Source: CAYJAZ01 sp964371865
GTDB taxonomy: Bacteria > Desulfobacterota > Desulfovibrionia > Desulfovibrionales > Desulfovibrionaceae
Assembly (NCBI GenBank): GCA_964371865.1
Contig: CAYJOR010000004.1
Location: forward strand, 32,017 to 96,016
Direction: 5' to 3'
DNA: 64,000 nt
Under the pieces are notes generated by a model. It made no database searches. It was not told the DNA's origin and was given only the letters and a program-made list of their open reading frames with translations. How positions within the stretch are numbered: position 1 is the first letter of the stretch; every line of letters starts with the position of its first letter. This document shows, in pieces, positions 43,498-53,500 of this stretch. Made by a program: the position numbers and the translations under genes.

Positions 43498-45105
43498 ATG
43501 AATAAATTCCTTGTTTCAACTTTTTTATCTACAGCCTTACTTTTATCAGCAAACTATGGTTTTTCCGAAAATATAAATCTCAGTGGTTTTGATAATGGAA
43601 ATAGTAGCTTAGATATAAATCTTATCACGAAATATTCTATCGGTGAAGCAAATGAGGACGGCGGACTCGTAGAAATCATCGCTTATAATAAAAAAGCGAA
43701 GAAAGCTTATGCCGTTGCAGGTGCTAAAGGTATTTTGGTAACAGTTGATATGATGGATTTATCCAAAGAACTTCGTGGCACTTCTATAAAAATGAAAGAC
43801 ATAATCACAGCTACAGATAAAAATTTCGATTATGGCGATATGAGTAGTGTTGCAATAAACGATGCAAATACGCATATTGCAGTTGCATTGCAAGCTGATG
43901 AATATACCGAAAATGGTAGAGTTGCAATTTTCAAACTCAATAATGACGGCACAATCAATACAAAAGACGTGAAGATTTTGCGTGCAGGTATTCAGCCTGA
44001 TGCTCTTACTTTTACTCCAAATGGAAAATACATTTTTGTCGCTAACGAAGGCGAACCAAGAGAAGGTTATGGGAAAAATGTAATAAATCCAGAAGGTAGC
44101 GTAAGCCTTATTGATGTAGAAAAAGGCACTTCAAAAATTATCAGTTTTGATGAATCTAAAAGAGCAGAATATATCAAGAACGGAGCTATTGTCTATGATA
44201 ACGCAAGCTTAGCAGAAGATTTCGAGCCTGAATATATCGTCGCTGATAATGATTACGCTTATGTTGTTCTTCAAGAAGCAAATGCAATCGCAACCTTAGA
44301 TATAAAAAATCAAAAATTTACAGATGTTACAGGTCTAGGCTTCCAAGATTTCAATAAAGTAAAGCTTGACCTTGTTGCCGATGAAAAAATCAAGTTAGAA
44401 AATCAAAATGTTTATGGTATGAGAATGCCCGACGGTATTTCGATGATGAAAAAAGATGGTGAAACTTATCTTTTCTTAGCAAATGAAGGCGATGGTCGTG
44501 AATGGGGTGAAGAGGAGAGCGAAAACTTCTATGTAAACGAAGTAAAAGGAAAAACTTCACCGACAGGAAATGTAACTCTTTCTGAAAAGGTAACATGGTT
44601 TGACCCAAGACAAGGCTATTCATCAATGGATCAGTCGAAAGCTTATCTTTACGGCACACGTTCATTCTCTATTTTCAAAGCTACAAAAAATGGTTTAGAA
44701 CTTGTTGCGGATAGTGAAAGCGGATTTGAAGAAATCACAGCTAAATACATTCCTAACAACTTCAATGCTTCAAATGACGATAAAAGCCTTGAAGACAGGT
44801 CTGGCAAAAAGGGTCCTGAACCAGAATATGTTGCTGTCGGTAATGTTGACGGCAAAGATTATGCTTTTATCGGTCTTGAAAGAATCAGCGGTGTTATGGT
44901 GTATGATGTAACAAATCCAAGTGATATCAGCTATGTAAATTATATCAATACTCGTGATTTCTCCGAAGATATCAAAGGCGATGTAGGACCAGAAGGCATT
45001 GTATTTGTTTCAGCAAGCGATAGCTCGAATGGTAAGGCTTTAGTTTTAGCTGCGAATGAAAACTCAGGTACTTTATCTGTGTATCAAGTCACAGCGAGTA
45101 AGTAA
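43498..45105 (+). CDS. Secreted choice-of-anchor I domain protein
   Basis: About 535 residues, exported by an N-terminal signal peptide (MNKFLVSTFLSTALLL, cleavage near FSENIN). I start at 43498, where GGAG lies 7 bases upstream, rather than at a Met six codons earlier. The rest is a beta-propeller-like domain with typical stretches VEIIAYNKKAKKAYAVAGAKG, FTPNGKYIFVANEGEPREGY and GPEGIVFVSA, known from choice-of-anchor I proteins, some of which are annotated as alkaline-phosphatase or esterase-like surface glycoproteins. No anchor motif is visible at the C-terminus. Function is uncertain; acidic loops suggest metal binding. Confidence 0.8.
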   Translation: MNKFLVSTFLSTALLLSANYGFSENINLSGFDNGNSSLDINLITKYSIGEANEDGGLVEIIAYNKKAKKAYAVAGAKGILVTVDMMDLSKELRGTSIKMKDIITATDKNFDYGDMSSVAINDANTHIAVALQADEYTENGRVAIFKLNNDGTINTKDVKILRAGIQPDALTFTPNGKYIFVANEGEPREGYGKNVINPEGSVSLIDVEKGTSKIISFDESKRAEYIKNGAIVYDNASLAEDFEPEYIVADNDYAYVVLQEANAIATLDIKNQKFTDVTGLGFQDFNKVKLDLVADEKIKLENQNVYGMRMPDGISMMKKDGETYLFLANEGDGREWGEEESENFYVNEVKGKTSPTGNVTLSEKVTWFDPRQGYSSMDQSKAYLYGTRSFSIFKATKNGLELVADSESGFEEITAKYIPNNFNASNDDKSLEDRSGKKGPEPEYVAVGNVDGKDYAFIGLERISGVMVYDVTNPSDISYVNYINTRDFSEDIKGDVGPEGIVFVSASDSSNGKALVLAANENSGTLSVYQVTASK

Positions 45106-45126
45106 TTTATAGAAAATATTATACTT

Positions 45127-45168
45127 TCCCTCATTCCTTTGCTGATTTTGCAGAGGGTGAGGGATTTT
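45127..45168 (+). terminator. Terminator after the choice-of-anchor I gene
   Basis: TCCCTCA (45127-45133) pairs with TGAGGGA (45158-45164), with further pairing of CCT/AGG and TTTGC/GCAGA inside, followed by ATTTTTG. It lies 22 bases after the stop. Confidence 0.75.
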
Positions 45169-45242
45169 TGTATGGCTTTAGCCGGTTGAGCATAGCGAAA
45201 CAATAAACTACCCGCTATGCGAGTAGAGTCAAATAGTTGTAC

Positions 45243-45460
45243 AAAAAAACACCTTTTAAAAGAGATTGAAATATATAAAACTTGGAAAAAATGGGCTGAT
45301 GCTTGGAAAGATCCTCAATCAAAAAAGCTTCAACATTATTTTATGCCGGATGCTCTGTAAGTAGATGAATATATGGCAGCGCATGATAATTCTATAAGTG
45401 ATAATGTACTCCTCTCATTTGCAAGTCATCTTATGTCTTCTCAAAATGCAATAAATTTAT
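45243..45460 (+). pseudogene. Fragment of an unidentified protein
   Basis: One frame reads YKTWKKWADAWKDPQSKK, a short run, one TAA, then VDEYMAAHDNSISDNVLLSF and a final stop. The WADAWKD beginning resembles the NTF2-like tails of some cell-wall enzymes, but this is only a guess. It has no start codon and one internal stop. A short inverted repeat (GCATAGCG/CGCTATGC, 45190-45220) lies upstream. Confidence 0.3.
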
Positions 45461-45466
45461 AACTTT

Positions 45467-45748
45467 ATTTCTCCATTATGGCAAGTTCTATTACTTTTCT
45501 TACTTGCCTTATCAATTACAACCCTTCGGTTTTGGTGGGAAGAAAAGGACAAGAGAAAGTTACGTAATATTTTTGGTCGTTATGTTTCACCTGATGTAAT
45601 TTCTCGAATTGTACAGCATAGTGATATTATGCTCGAGGGGGAAGAACGAGAGTTGTCAATTATGTTTACAGATGTACGTGGTTTTACATCTATCAGTGAA
45701 AAACTTCCTCCACAAGAAATAGTATCACTTCTAAGTACACTAAGTACA
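45467..45748 (+). pseudogene. Truncated class III nucleotidyl cyclase
   Basis: One frame codes for about 94 residues: a hydrophobic helix (SPLWQVLLLFLLALSITTLR), the linker RNIFGRYVSPDVISRIV and the beginning of a cyclase domain, ELSIMFTDVRGFTSISEKL. FTDVRGFT holds the first metal-binding Asp. The rest of the catalytic domain is missing: after SLLST the sequence changes to unrelated AT-rich DNA. CHASE2-type cyclases have this layout, but the sensor part is absent. A gene fragment, not functional. Confidence 0.75.
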
Positions 45749-45831
45749 CCTTTTTTTTACAAAGTATTTTTATTGTATAATCTTTATTCTTATGATATTT
45801 TTTGCATAAAGCATTACATTATGAGGCTCTT

Positions 45832-45885
45832 ATGCAAACAGAAAAAACAGCTGAAATTAAGAAATTAAAAGGAGAAATAAATTGA
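45832..45885 (+). CDS. Possible 17-residue leader peptide
   Basis: An ATG at 45832, with GAGG upstream, opens a 17-codon frame (MQTEKTAEIKKLKGEIN). Its TGA overlaps the TTG start of the next gene, so the two could be translationally coupled. It is very short and could also be the tail of a lost gene. Confidence 0.25.
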   Translation: MQTEKTAEIKKLKGEIN

Positions 45886-46577
45886 TAGAATTTTTAAATC
45901 CATATTTACCTGAATGGGCACAAGGATTACTAGTAACAATAACTGGAACTGGAGTTACTCTTGGAGTTTTAATAAAGTTTTTTGCTACAAATATAATTAA
46001 GTTTCTAGTCAAAAACTATGACTTCAAAAATAGTAAAGACCTTGAAATTGTAAAATCTGAGCTTATGCAAGGACTTGAAATTTTAAAGTCAAACCTTACG
46101 CAAGATCTTGAAAGTGAAAAAGCAAAGTTAGGAAATAAAACTTATATTAGTAAAGTTCGTTTTGATGCTGAATTTCAAATATACAGAGAATTATCATCTG
46201 CTTTTTTTGATGCTGTGCAAGGAATTAATAAAATCTATCCTAGTGGAATCTATTCACGCCCAGCCGATGATGAAGAATATAAAGAGCTACAAGAAAAAAA
46301 TTATAAAATTGCTTATGATGCAGTGTTTACAGCTCAAGATATTGTCCATAAAAATGCAGCATTTATATCTGAAGAATTATTTCAAAACTATAAAGAAATT
46401 CTTAGCTTATGCTATCAGCAAGTAAACGCATTTGCAGAACGATGGCAACATAACCATAATGATGGTTATTCATACAAAATTGAACATTTCGTAAGAACAA
46501 GAGATATTGAAAAGATTCATGCTGAATTGGTAAAAAATGTGCGTCTATATCTTTCAAGTCTTGAAGTAATTGATTAA
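45882..46577 (+). CDS. Membrane-anchored coiled-coil protein of unknown function
   Basis: This 231-residue protein starts at a TTG with AAAAGGAG 7 bases upstream. One membrane segment (WAQGLLVTITGTGVTLGVLI, about residues 10-35) is followed by a coiled coil with the heptad-like repeats LEIVKSELMQGLEILKSNLT and LTQDLESEKAKL (about 55-85), then a helical domain with aromatic and charged residues (about 90-230). I recognise no named family. The same plan (one helix, coiled coil, helical tail) occurs in several uncharacterised proteins near defence or phage genes. The only intact gene in a stretch of broken ones. Confidence 0.65.
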   Translation: MIEFLNPYLPEWAQGLLVTITGTGVTLGVLIKFFATNIIKFLVKNYDFKNSKDLEIVKSELMQGLEILKSNLTQDLESEKAKLGNKTYISKVRFDAEFQIYRELSSAFFDAVQGINKIYPSGIYSRPADDEEYKELQEKNYKIAYDAVFTAQDIVHKNAAFISEELFQNYKEILSLCYQQVNAFAERWQHNHNDGYSYKIEHFVRTRDIEKIHAELVKNVRLYLSSLEVID

Positions 46578-46691
46578 TATTAAGCACTTGAACTCATTAC
46601 GTGATACTTTTTTGAATAATAGCTACTATCTCAACATATATATAGTATAGTCACGATATTCTCACAAAAATAAAGGAAAAAACAATACGCT

Positions 46692-46802
46692 ATAAAAACA
46701 AGAAGTTTGCTGTTAGAATTGTTAACCTTTATAAGTAGTTATCAGAAAGTAAAAAAGGCTTTATTTCAAAATTATATATAGCACTTAAGGAGTGTAACGA
46801 AA
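46692..46802 (+). pseudogene. Remnant of a four-helix bundle (S23/Avd-like) protein
   Basis: The frame reads NKKFAVRIVNLYK, a TAG stop, then LSESKKGFISKLYIALKECN. The first piece matches helix 1 and the second matches helices 2-3 of the 23S rRNA intervening-sequence/four-helix bundle family, whose typical sequence is roughly FALRIVKLYK and ESKKDFIAKLSIALKE. The middle is missing. The following C-rich stretch (CACACTCAACACTCC) resembles the tail region often found behind such genes. Non-functional. Confidence 0.5.
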
Positions 46803-47133
46803 CACCAACTAGCCCAATCTATATTATCTTTTTCCGCAATTCACACTCAACACTCCAAACTCCACACTTAAAAAGGTGTTATTATGACAAATCAAATTGA
46901 TATAACAAACGAACAACACTTCGACCATATAAATAATAGGTTATGCGGTAATGCTCCCTAAAAAAAGTAGTACCTTTCAGTAGAAAATCTGATACAATTT
47001 TCTTAGGAGATTTTCGATGAAGAATGCTAAATTTACAGATATCCTTCTAAGTATATTTACTGCCGTATATTTTTTTTAGAGCTATTAACAATAATCTTCT
47101 CGATACAACTAATTTTACAATCTGGATGACAAA

Positions 47134-47541
47134 ATGAAAAATAAAGTAAAAAAATTATTAGGTTCTATTTTTAATACATTTTATCACGCATCTGCATTAA
47201 AAGAAGATATAGAAGATTTGAAAATCCAAAACTTACAACTGGAAGTAAGAACTGTTCTCTCTTCATAGGACAGCTTACCTGTGATAAAAGAATTTCGAGA
47301 TAAAAAACTGATACCTACTTTGGAGCTTTACCCAAATGACGTCATTGTTACTGCTGATGATGATATTTTCTATCCTCCACATTGGTTAGAAAGTCTTTAT
47401 ACAAGTTATTTAGAAAATTCAAACTATATACATGTGCATAGAGCACATAAAATTACCTTTAAAAATGAAAATGAACTAGAGTCGTATTGGAATTTTAATT
47501 TCGCTATTGATTATACGGAAAAATCATTGACCGCCCCTTGA
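47134..47541 (+). pseudogene. Broken glycosyltransferase gene
   Basis: An ATG at 47134 opens a frame interrupted by a single TAG at 47266-47268, which then continues in the same frame to a TGA at 47539-47541. The downstream part (VIVTADDDIFYPPHWLESL and then HVHRAHKI) has the DDD motif and following region of a GT-A fold glycosyltransferase. The N-terminal part is too short and no C-terminal half exists, so parts were deleted. The tail reads into a terminator hairpin. Confidence 0.65.
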
Positions 47542-47559
47542 AGGGGCGGTCATGATTTT
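47529..47559. terminator. Strong bidirectional terminator
   Basis: TGACCGCCCCTT and AAGGGGCGGTCA form a perfect 12-bp GC-rich stem, flanked by ATC/GAT pairs, with T-rich tails on both sides. It lies between the glycosyltransferase remnant and the end of autotransporter C and can stop transcription from either side. Confidence 0.85.
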
Positions 47560-47578
47560 TTATTGGCTATGTACTAGC

Positions 47579-50500
47579 TTAGAACTCATAACGGAAACTA
47601 GCAAAAATCTTATGACTTGTATCTTTCTCACCGGCGGTGAGGTTGTAATTAAGCCCAATACTTATGTCACTTTCTTCGTTTACAAGTTCAAATCCAAGGC
47701 CACCGTTAAAGGCAAAGCTGTCTACGTTTTCAAGGCTGGACTCGAGGGTTCCGGGAACGCCGGTAAACTTAGCATTGCTGTTGGCGTCTAAGTCGCCTGC
47801 TGAGACAATGAATCCAAGGTCAAGTTTTGGAGTGACCTTCCAGCCATTACTGCTTTCAATATCAGTGTTGAATGTTACGCCAACCGGTAAGTACCATACA
47901 TTTTGCGTATCTTCGTCAACGCTTGCTACGCGTCCAAGACTACTGTCGATGTCATACTTTTCGGTGGTCACGCTCATAAAGCGCACGCCTACATGCGGTG
48001 TAATGTCCATAAAGCTAGTATTGAAAGTATATTCAAGGTTGAGGCCGGCACTGAATGCGAAAGCGTCCACATCGGCATTAAGATTACCCATGCCCATGGT
48101 TACAGGCAGATTTTGGGTAAGTTCGTTGGCTGTGGAGGTAAATCCAAAGTCAAGAGTTCCCACGAAATTTTCTTTTTGGAAAGCACTGTAAGCAGAAATT
48201 CCCCAAAAATCAAAATCATTATTGGTTTCGTTGAAGTCGCCTGTGCTATCAGAATAACCGCCACCAACATTCATAGCAAGACCTATACGATACGCAGATT
48301 CAGCACCTATTGTATTAGTGAAGTCAACACCAAGAGCAATACCGCCAAGTCCCATGTCGTAATCATGCTCTAAAGAACCGCCCTTAAAGCCGCTACCTGT
48401 GTTCCACTCATACAATGGAGCAAGCCATACGCCAATACCGGCTTTTTCAGCCATGCTACCGCCGTTTATGCCCACCTCAGTAGTAATTTCATCATTATTC
48501 ATGGTTACAGAGCCGGTATTTCCGTCTTGAGTGCTACTGCCTATCAATGAAGAATGTTCTATAATGACATCTCCCATAGCCATTGCGGATTCCATAGCAC
48601 CCTTGCCAACACCACCCAAAGCGCCCATCATTGCAGCACCTTCGATGGTGGCAACCATTCTTTTCGCACCAAGAGCCTCAACATTTACTCTCTCGATTGC
48701 AGAACTCAAGAAGTACTGTCCTGCTTCTGCCGACAGACTTGTATCAAGGCCGGAACCATCTACTCCAAGAATGTTAGTATTGTAGTAATCAGCAATTTCA
48801 TCGCGCAGCATTGGCAAAGCTGCCTTTGCATCAGCTGTCAAACTGATTACAACTTCACCGTTAATAGTAGACGCGATATCGAAAACTGTCAAAGCATCAG
48901 TTGTAGTGGTGATAGCATTCGCATCCCAAAGAGCTGTTGTAATAGTATTACCATCGACATTAAAATTATTAAGAACTCTCAACTTACCTGCTTGTCCGCC
49001 AACAATGTGGATTCTAGCGTCAGCTGTATCTGTTGTTGCGTCGTTATACACTTTCAATTCAGTATTAGTAGCACCGGCTACACCGTTAATAGCTACATGG
49101 TTAGCATCTGTCATATCAATACCGGACTCACTGGCATCAATAATGAGCAAGGAATTTGCTCCAAAGTATGCTGTGTTAGTAGCTAAGCCACCACCAACTA
49201 TTCCAGTACTATCAAGTACGGTTACACCGTTTGAATCCTTCAGTACCTGAGCGGCACCTGCGCCTTCAGTGTAGTAATCACCGTCAACCAAGAGCGTGGT
49301 ATTACCAGTACCGCTGTTATCACCCATTTGCAGAGTACTGTAAACACCGAGAGCTGCTGAGGTATTGGCGGTGCGTGTTCCATCAGCGTTTGTACCCGAA
49401 CCCCAAGTGATTATCCCTTTATCTATGGCGTGCTGTAAATCAGTCTGTGCAGAATCACTATTTTTACCTGTAGCAATCAAGGAATTTTGAGCTGCTATTA
49501 AACCAACACTTGCGCCAGTGCCAAACGTTACTTCACCAAGGTTAAGAATACTTGCATTGGCGTCAGCAAGGGTAGTATAAGGTTCTGCTCCGTCAAACAA
49601 AGGATCAGATATTATAAATCCATCGATAGTAGATGAACCCACATCAACATGAGCACTATACTCTTCGGTACCAAAGAATGTAACGTTGCTTAGTGCCAAT
49701 TCTTGAGCGCTCACAGAACCGCTCACAGAACCGCCTTGAGCAGTGAATGTACCTTCTGCATCAATGATACTGTTTACGACATTAAGCTTATCAACAGTGA
49801 TGTTATTGGCAAAAACCGTTGAACCGGTTTCCAATTTTAAGTCAGCACGAGGCGTGTTAATACTTTCACGAGCTGAGAAAGTTCCGATTGATAAGGTAGC
49901 ACCGGCTTTTACTTCAATAGCTCCGGAATTATTTGAACCAGTCGCTTCCACGATGCCACCTTGTATGGTTGAATCGCTATGCGCAACGTAGCCGGAAGAA
50001 CCTTCTGCCAATGTTATGGCACCGGTAACAACGGCTGCTTGCTTAGCTAAGCCACCAGCTCCGGTTACACCTGTTTCAAATCCGGAATCGGATTGAACTA
50101 CGACGTCACCCTCATGTGCTGCAACACCAACAGTTTGACCTTGCAACTGCACGGTTGTACCGTCAGAAATTACTAAGGACTTAGGAACAGACATGTCTTG
50201 TATCAAATGGTCAGTGGTAACTTTACCTCCGGAGTTAGCCAAACCAGTACCGATGTTAATACCTTGACCGCCGGTATTGGTTCCCCCTTGGAGATTGTCA
50301 AGGGTTTTACCGGTTAAATCTAAAGTCGTGCCCTCGAAAAGCAAGGTAGAGTTAGTACCTTCGATAAGGGCACTGCTACCACCTACCAAGAATTTATTAT
50401 AAGAATCAAGGGTGATTTTTGTTGGATTAGCAACATCCCCAACACCATTGATCACAAGGTCGCCAAAATATTTATCATGTACTGTAGCGTCTGTGTCATC

Positions 50501-53500
50501 TTGTGTTATTGCTTTGGTAACTTCATCAACTGTAAATTTACCAAAGGCAGCTGCTTTAACAGTCAACTGACCGGTTCCGTCAACATTAAAGCCGCCGTCT
50601 GCAACTTTCAAAGTACCGAGTGCATTTAAGTGATTACCTTCTTTCACATACAAGCCGTCAGCAGTAACAATATTCAATATTTTATCTGCTGCAAGTGTAG
50701 TAGTCACGGCAGGTGTAGCTGTTCCATCTTCACCTTCATCAAGGCCGATTACGACTTGACCACCATCAGCAGTGAGGTTCGTTTGGATTGCACCGCCGCC
50801 GGAGAATACCATATCTTGTCCGGCGCCAAGCACTACAGCATAATTCGCATCGGTAAGGCTAGGTGCTGCAAGGGTTTTGGTTTGTATGGTCATTTTAGTC
50901 TGGTCAAATTCAATCATGCCTTCGTCATCGGAAAAGGTCAAGGTATCAGTAATCAATGTACCGCCGTTAGTATGATCAAATCCGATTTGCGCATCCATAA
51001 CATCACCTATATCATCAGTGCCAACTAAATTCGAGGAATCAATGGTAAGATTACCTATGTTCAAGGTGCCGCCATCAATGAAATGCGTGCCTGTAATATC
51101 TGAAGGGTTAACATAAATATTTGAAAGATCTAAGGTACCGCCAGAACCAATGGTTATCTCAGCGTGGTTACTTCCATAACTATCAATTACTTTTACGCTA
51201 GCGTTCTCAACATTAACAACACCAAAAGTGGCGGATAAAGAGCCGATGGATACTTCAGAGCCATCAGTTACACTAAGTTTGAGAGCGCCATTATCGTTTT
51301 CACCCTTTTTAAGGTCAACACTATCAATAGTAAAATTACCGCCGGCAAGATTAAGAGCTGCGTCACCAGCGGTACCACTTTGTACTAACACTTTACCGGC
51401 TATTTCGCCGCCTTTCTTCAAGGTCAAAGTAGCGTTTTCACCTTCCAAATCACCACCTATGACGTTGATCTCACTGTAGGCATCGGAAGTGAGTGCGCCT
51501 AATACAGTTAAGTCAGCAGCGGTAGTGCCGGATGCGTTAACATCCAAGATTGCTGAGCTTGCTTGGCTTGTAAGGTTTACGTCACCTAGGGCTGTTACAC
51601 CGACAGTATTCACGTTGACAGTTGCGGAAGACATATTAGTATGTCCGCCTTTAATATTAATATTACCCAAGGTTCCGCTTGCAGTAGCAGTGGCAGCAGT
51701 AGTCGTGGCTATTACATTCAAGTTATCGTTAGCGTCTAAGTCAAACCCGGCGGAGAGCGTACCGCTAGTAACGCTAACGGTATTGATACCGGTACCTAAA
51801 GAATCAATTATATTGGCACCCATGTCAACATCACCAACGATATTCAAAGCACCGATTGTGTTAGCAGTACTATCACCCAAGGCTACACCGGTTGCCAAGG
51901 TGGAAGCAGTATTTGCATTGCCAAGGTTTAAAGTTCCCTCTTCAACTTTAACGGTTCCGGTTACGTGATTGAAGAATAAAGCACCCTCGTTAGCTTCACC
52001 GGTTATATTTAAGGTAGAATTATTTGTAATTACAATGGATGTCTTACCATCACCAAGCACAGTGCCGGCAGTCATGGTGCCACCATTTGATACCTCACCA
52101 GTACCAATGCTTACTTCACTATCAACAGCAGCAGTGCCTATTGTTAATTTATCGAGTACAAGGTCGTTAAGAAACTTTACATTTAGAAGATTTAGAGTAG
52201 CATTGTTACCGATAATATATTTTTCTTTAAGTGTGCTATAATCTTCTAGCGTTATAAAAGTACCCTCGGCAATTCCTGTAACCATTAATTCGCCTGTGTA
52301 TTTCTCGTAAAGACTATTGGCATCTCCATTATATACAAGGGTGGTTTCATTCAAACCAATGTTTGCATGGTCAATTTTAATTGTACCAAAGCTTTCGTCA
52401 CTAAAACCGCTAGTTCCTTCTTTACCATCATCAACGGTAAGAGTTCCCTTGGTGACATCCAAAGTAGCACCTTTAAGCACTTCAAGACCATTGGTAGCAG
52501 TGATGTTTAAGATTTTATCGGCAGCTAGTGTGGTTGTTCCGCTAGCAAGATCGGTATCAGCAACACCTACGGTCATTGCAGCAGCGTTGGAAATGCTTAA
52601 GTTTTGTGTGATATTGTCCGCAACTGTATCATTACTAGAGAAAATAAGCGTACCTGCAGTGAAATTGGCAGCTTCATTTTTAAGAGTTGTGGTCATTATA
52701 TTACCGGCAAAAGAATTACCGTCATAGTCATCGGTGATGGTCAATGTATCTTCTACTACGAGCATACCATTGGCATAATTTTCACCGAAGGATATTTCAC
52801 CAGCACCAGCAGGATCAGCAGTAAGAGCCAAAGCGCCGATGGTCAAATTTTCAACTACAAGCATGGAAAGATCGTCAGATCCAGTATCACCTAATGTGTA
52901 TTTACCTGCAAGCACGTCTTCAATACCATCTTTATTCACGGCTGCTTTACTTAAATCCAAAGTACCGGCTATATTAACGAAAACGTCAGTAGCGTCAGAA
53001 TAAGCAGCACCGTCAGTAGCAGTGAGGCTATCACCGACATTTACGTTAAGGAATCCATTAGAGTGGGTAAGTGCGGTATTGAAAGTTACGTTGACGGTAT
53101 CGGAACCCTCGTTAACACCTACGTTAACCGTGGAACCATCGATGGTAAGATCAGTATTTTCAGCGGCACCGCTAATCGTACCGCCGTCAGTATCAAAGGT
53201 AAAGATGCCGGCTTCAAGAGTAAGACCATCGCCTATGTTTAAGTTTTTAGTAGCTACCTTAACGTTGGCAGCGCTGACACTACCAGCACCAACACCACCA
53301 CTTAAGATCAATGTGCCGTCAACATCAAGTTTCGCACCGGCAGCGTCACCAAAGATTATTTCACCACTAGCACCAGTACCGGTATTACGAAGTTTACTAC
53401 CTTCGATAGTCAAGTCATTTACTTTAAGGGTAGAAGTAGTAGATAATATGTAATCACCTAAAAGCGTATTTGCATTTTCATCAGCATTCAAGCTTGCATT

